The position numbers and the translations under genes were made by a program. The notes under the pieces were generated by a model. It was given only the letters and a program-made list of their open reading frames with translations, made no database searches and was not told the DNA's origin. DNA of 6,021 nt from an uncultured Eubacteriales bacterium (GTDB lineage Bacteria; Bacillota; Clostridia; Oscillospirales; Oscillospiraceae): positions 1 through 6,021 of the forward strand of contig URPU01000116.1 of assembly GCA_900549865.1 (NCBI GenBank), in the 5' to 3' direction. The first letter of the stretch is position 1. Each line of letters starts with the position of its first letter. Shown here in pieces: positions 3,986-6,021 of this stretch.

Positions 3986-5242
3986 ATGACGACAACTGAG
4001 CTTTTGAAAAAAACAAGGGCGGCCTGGGGCAGCATCCGCGGCGCCTCCGCCGAGGAGAAGGACCGCATTCTCCTCTCCATGGCCGCAAGCCTTGAGGAAT
4101 GCGCCGGGGACATCCTCGCCTGCAACGGGCAGGACATGGACAGGGCGCGCGGACATATATCCGAGGTGATGCTGGACCGGCTGCGCCTCGACGAGGAGCG
4201 CGTGCGCGGCATGGCGGACGGAATACGCGCAACGGCCGCCCTGCCCGACCACACCGGGCGCATCCTCTCCGAGACCGTGCACCCGAACGGTATGCATATC
4301 TATAAGGTGCAGGTTCCTCTCGGCCTTGTCGCAATAATCTATGAAAGCCGCCCGAACGTCACCTCCGATGCGGCGGCGCTGGCCATAAAAAGCGGCAACG
4401 TGTGCATGCTGCGCAGCGGGAAGGAGGCCATCCTCAGCGCCCGCGCCATCGTGCGCGCGCTCAAGAAGGGCATCGCCGCCGCAGGCGGGGATGAGGACAT
4501 CGTCAATATCGTCGAGGATACGAGCCACGCCGGGGCGGCAGAGCTCATGCAGGCCAAGGGGCTTGTGGATCTGCTCATCCCGCGCGGCGGCAAGCGCCTT
4601 ATCAGCGCCTGCGTCGCCAACGCGACTGTGCCCTGCATAGAAACCGGCACGGGCATCTGCCATGTTTACGTCGATGAATACGCGGATCTGGACAAGGCCC
4701 TGCGCATCATTATAAATGCCAAGACAAGCCGCCCCTCCGTCTGCAACGCGGAGGAGGTATGCCTTGTGCACCGCGCCGCTGCGCCGCGCTTTCTGCCGAT
4801 GCTGAAGGCCGCGCTGGTGGATGAGCGCCGCCGTGCCGGGCTTACGCCTGTTGAGCTGCGCCTTGACGCTGCGGCCGCGCAGATAATAGACGGCACACCG
4901 GCAGGTGAGGCCGACTTTGACACGGAGTTTCTGGACTATATGCTTGCCGTGGCAGTGGTGGACAGTCTTGACGCCGCCATCGCGCACGTGCTGGCGCACT
5001 CCACGCACCACAGTGACGCCATAGTGACCGAGAGCGCCGAAAACGCGGAGCGCTTCGTCAACGAAACGGACAGCGCCGCCGTGTACGTCAACGCCTCCAC
5101 GCGCTTCACCGACGGGGGCGAGTTCGGCCTTGGCTGTGAAATGGGCATATCCACGCAGAAGCTGCACGCGCGCGGCCCCATGGGGCTGGACGAGCTGAGC
5201 ACCTATAAGTACATCATCCGCGGCAGCGGGCAGATACGCTGA
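3986..5242 (+). CDS. proA: Gamma-glutamyl phosphate reductase (ProA)
   Basis: ProA reduces gamma-glutamyl phosphate with NADPH to glutamate-5-semialdehyde, which cyclises to pyrroline-5-carboxylate; it acts in the cytosol and is thought to channel the labile phosphate from ProB. The 418 residues match the usual family length (about 415). It belongs to the aldehyde dehydrogenase fold: PLGLVAIIYESRPNVTSDAA (111-130) and SGNVCMLRSGKEA (136-148) in the cofactor domain, LIPRGGKRLI (197-206), ETGTGICHVYVDEYADLDKA (219-238), and NAKTSRPSVCNAEE (244-257) with the probable catalytic cysteine C253. The C-terminal signature EFGLGCEMGISTQKLHARGP (379-398) and GLDELSTYKYII (400-411) is intact. The start is ATG 3986 with AAGGAG at 3971-3976, inside the end of proB, so the two are likely translationally coupled. 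proC follows 18 nt downstream. Confidence 0.97.
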   Translation: MTTTELLKKTRAAWGSIRGASAEEKDRILLSMAASLEECAGDILACNGQDMDRARGHISEVMLDRLRLDEERVRGMADGIRATAALPDHTGRILSETVHPNGMHIYKVQVPLGLVAIIYESRPNVTSDAAALAIKSGNVCMLRSGKEAILSARAIVRALKKGIAAAGGDEDIVNIVEDTSHAGAAELMQAKGLVDLLIPRGGKRLISACVANATVPCIETGTGICHVYVDEYADLDKALRIIINAKTSRPSVCNAEEVCLVHRAAAPRFLPMLKAALVDERRRAGLTPVELRLDAAAAQIIDGTPAGEADFDTEFLDYMLAVAVVDSLDAAIAHVLAHSTHHSDAIVTESAENAERFVNETDSAAVYVNASTRFTDGGEFGLGCEMGISTQKLHARGPMGLDELSTYKYIIRGSGQIR

Positions 5243-5260
5243 GCACAGGAGGACTGAAAG

Positions 5261-6021
5261 ATGAAAAAATACGAAGCCGGATTCATCGGCGCGGGGAACA
5301 TGGGCGGCGCACTGGCGCTGGCCGCGGCAAAGCGCGTGAGCGGCGGCAGGGTCGCCGTTTCGTGCAGCAACGCGGAGAGCACCCGCGCGGCGGCGGAACG
5401 CCTCGGCTGCTGTGCGGAGGACGCCGCAGGCGTGCTGGCGGAAAGCCGTTACGTCTTTCTCGGCGTGAAGCCGCAGATGCTCGCGCACATCGCAGACGCG
5501 CTGGGCGCGGATATTGCGGCGTCGGACGCCGTGTTCGTCTCCATGCTTGCCGGGGTCAGCCTTGAGAAGCTGGCGCAGACGCTCGGCGCGGATAAAAAAG
5601 TGATACGCATCATGCCGAACACGGCCTGCGCCGTGGGGCAGGGCATCGTGCTGTACTGCGCGAACGCGAATGTGACGGCGCAGGAGCTTGACGGGTTCAA
5701 AGAGCTTCTCTCCCTCAGCGGCACGGTGGACGCGCTGGAGGAGCGCCTTATCGACGCGGCCAGCGCCATTTCCGGCTGCGGCCCGGCCTACGCCTATATG
5801 TTTATAGAGGCGCTGGCGGACGGCGGCGTGAAGTGCGGCCTGCCGCGCGCCAAGGCGATACGCTACGCCGCGCAGATGCTGTGCGGCAGCGCGCAGATGG
5901 TCCTCTCCTCCGGCAAGCACCCGGAGCTTCTCAAGGACGAGGTCTGCAGTCCCGGCGGCAGCACCATCGCGGGCGTGTACGCGCTTGAAAAGGCGGGTCT
6001 GCGCGCCGGGTGCATCGCCGC
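5261..6021 (+). CDS. proC: Pyrroline-5-carboxylate reductase (ProC), C-terminus cut by window edge
   Basis: ProC reduces pyrroline-5-carboxylate to proline with NAD(P)H, the last step of the pathway. The frame is open from ATG 5261 to the right edge, giving 253 full codons; the family is about 265-280 residues, so only a short tail is missing. The N-terminal Rossmann motif is GFIGAGNMGGAL (7-18). Further marks are FLGVKPQ (66-72), IMPNTACAVGQG (117-128), the C-terminal catalytic region SGCGPAYAYMFIEALADGG (171-189) and DEVCSPGGSTIAGVYALE (226-243), the last being the most conserved family signature, which is usually written D-x-V-x-SPGG-[ST]-T. The start is supported by AGGAGG at 5247-5252, eight bases upstream. 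It is the third gene of the proBAC cluster, so all enzymes from glutamate to proline are encoded together. Confidence 0.96.
   Translation, partial: MKKYEAGFIGAGNMGGALALAAAKRVSGGRVAVSCSNAESTRAAAERLGCCAEDAAGVLAESRYVFLGVKPQMLAHIADALGADIAASDAVFVSMLAGVSLEKLAQTLGADKKVIRIMPNTACAVGQGIVLYCANANVTAQELDGFKELLSLSGTVDALEERLIDAASAISGCGPAYAYMFIEALADGGVKCGLPRAKAIRYAAQMLCGSAQMVLSSGKHPELLKDEVCSPGGSTIAGVYALEKAGLRAGCIA

Noticed and set aside
3290..5920. An 876-codon open frame on the minus strand, antisense to proB, proA and proC.
   Set aside because: The opposite strand encodes three textbook enzymes with intact motifs. The antisense translation is a low-complexity mix rich in Arg, Ala, Gly and His with no recognisable domain, as expected when GC-biased codons suppress stops in that frame.

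Overview
The window is a GC-rich chromosomal segment that looks like an anaerobic Firmicute, probably of the class Clostridia (Oscillospiraceae-like). This rests on an Rnf complex with a ferredoxin-rich RnfB, a helix-turn-helix/AbrB fusion regulator, strong GGAGG-type ribosome binding sites, and genes packed with GC-rich third positions. Assignment to a genus is not possible from the sequence alone. All functional assignments come from recognising protein motifs by eye; no search was run.

Layout from left to right. (1) Positions 1-1080 hold the end of an rnf operon: the C-terminal part of rnfA, then complete rnfB, closed by a strong intrinsic terminator at 1125-1161. (2) A monocistronic gene for an unrecognised two-helix membrane protein (1263-1487) has its own promoter region with three consecutive TATAAT boxes. 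It converges on the next unit across a hairpin that can terminate in both directions. (3) On the minus strand, a MutT-like Nudix hydrolase gene (2458 down to 1988) is followed 14 nt later by a regulator gene that joins an XRE-type helix-turn-helix to an AbrB/SpoVT-like domain (1973 down to 1533). (4) Diverging from the Nudix gene is a DUF1893/TM1506-family gene (2615-3040). The two divergent promoters flank a perfect 8-bp inverted repeat. (5) Positions 3191-6021 hold proB, proA and proC, a compact proline biosynthesis operon with its own promoter; proC runs off the right edge.

How the genes work together. RnfA and RnfB are parts of the membrane complex that couples electron flow from reduced ferredoxin to NAD+ with ion pumping. 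ProB, ProA and ProC convert glutamate to proline in three steps (phosphorylation, reduction with spontaneous cyclisation, reduction), and all three genes are contiguous. The Nudix/regulator pair and the DUF1893 gene may form a small divergent regulatory unit, but this is inferred only from arrangement.

Overall this is mostly ordinary core-genome content. I see no mobile element, CRISPR array, tRNA, rRNA or clear novel system. The points most worth a second look are the Nudix plus XRE-AbrB pair with its divergent palindrome, the tandem -10 boxes in front of the small membrane protein, and the two uncharacterised proteins (the two-helix membrane protein and the DUF1893 protein). No stretch of more than 300 bases lacks a gene. 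Two start codons (DUF1893 and proB) were moved downstream of the longest possible ORF, and so was that of the regulator, because good ribosome binding sites and, in two cases, promoter elements lie inside the longer ORFs.
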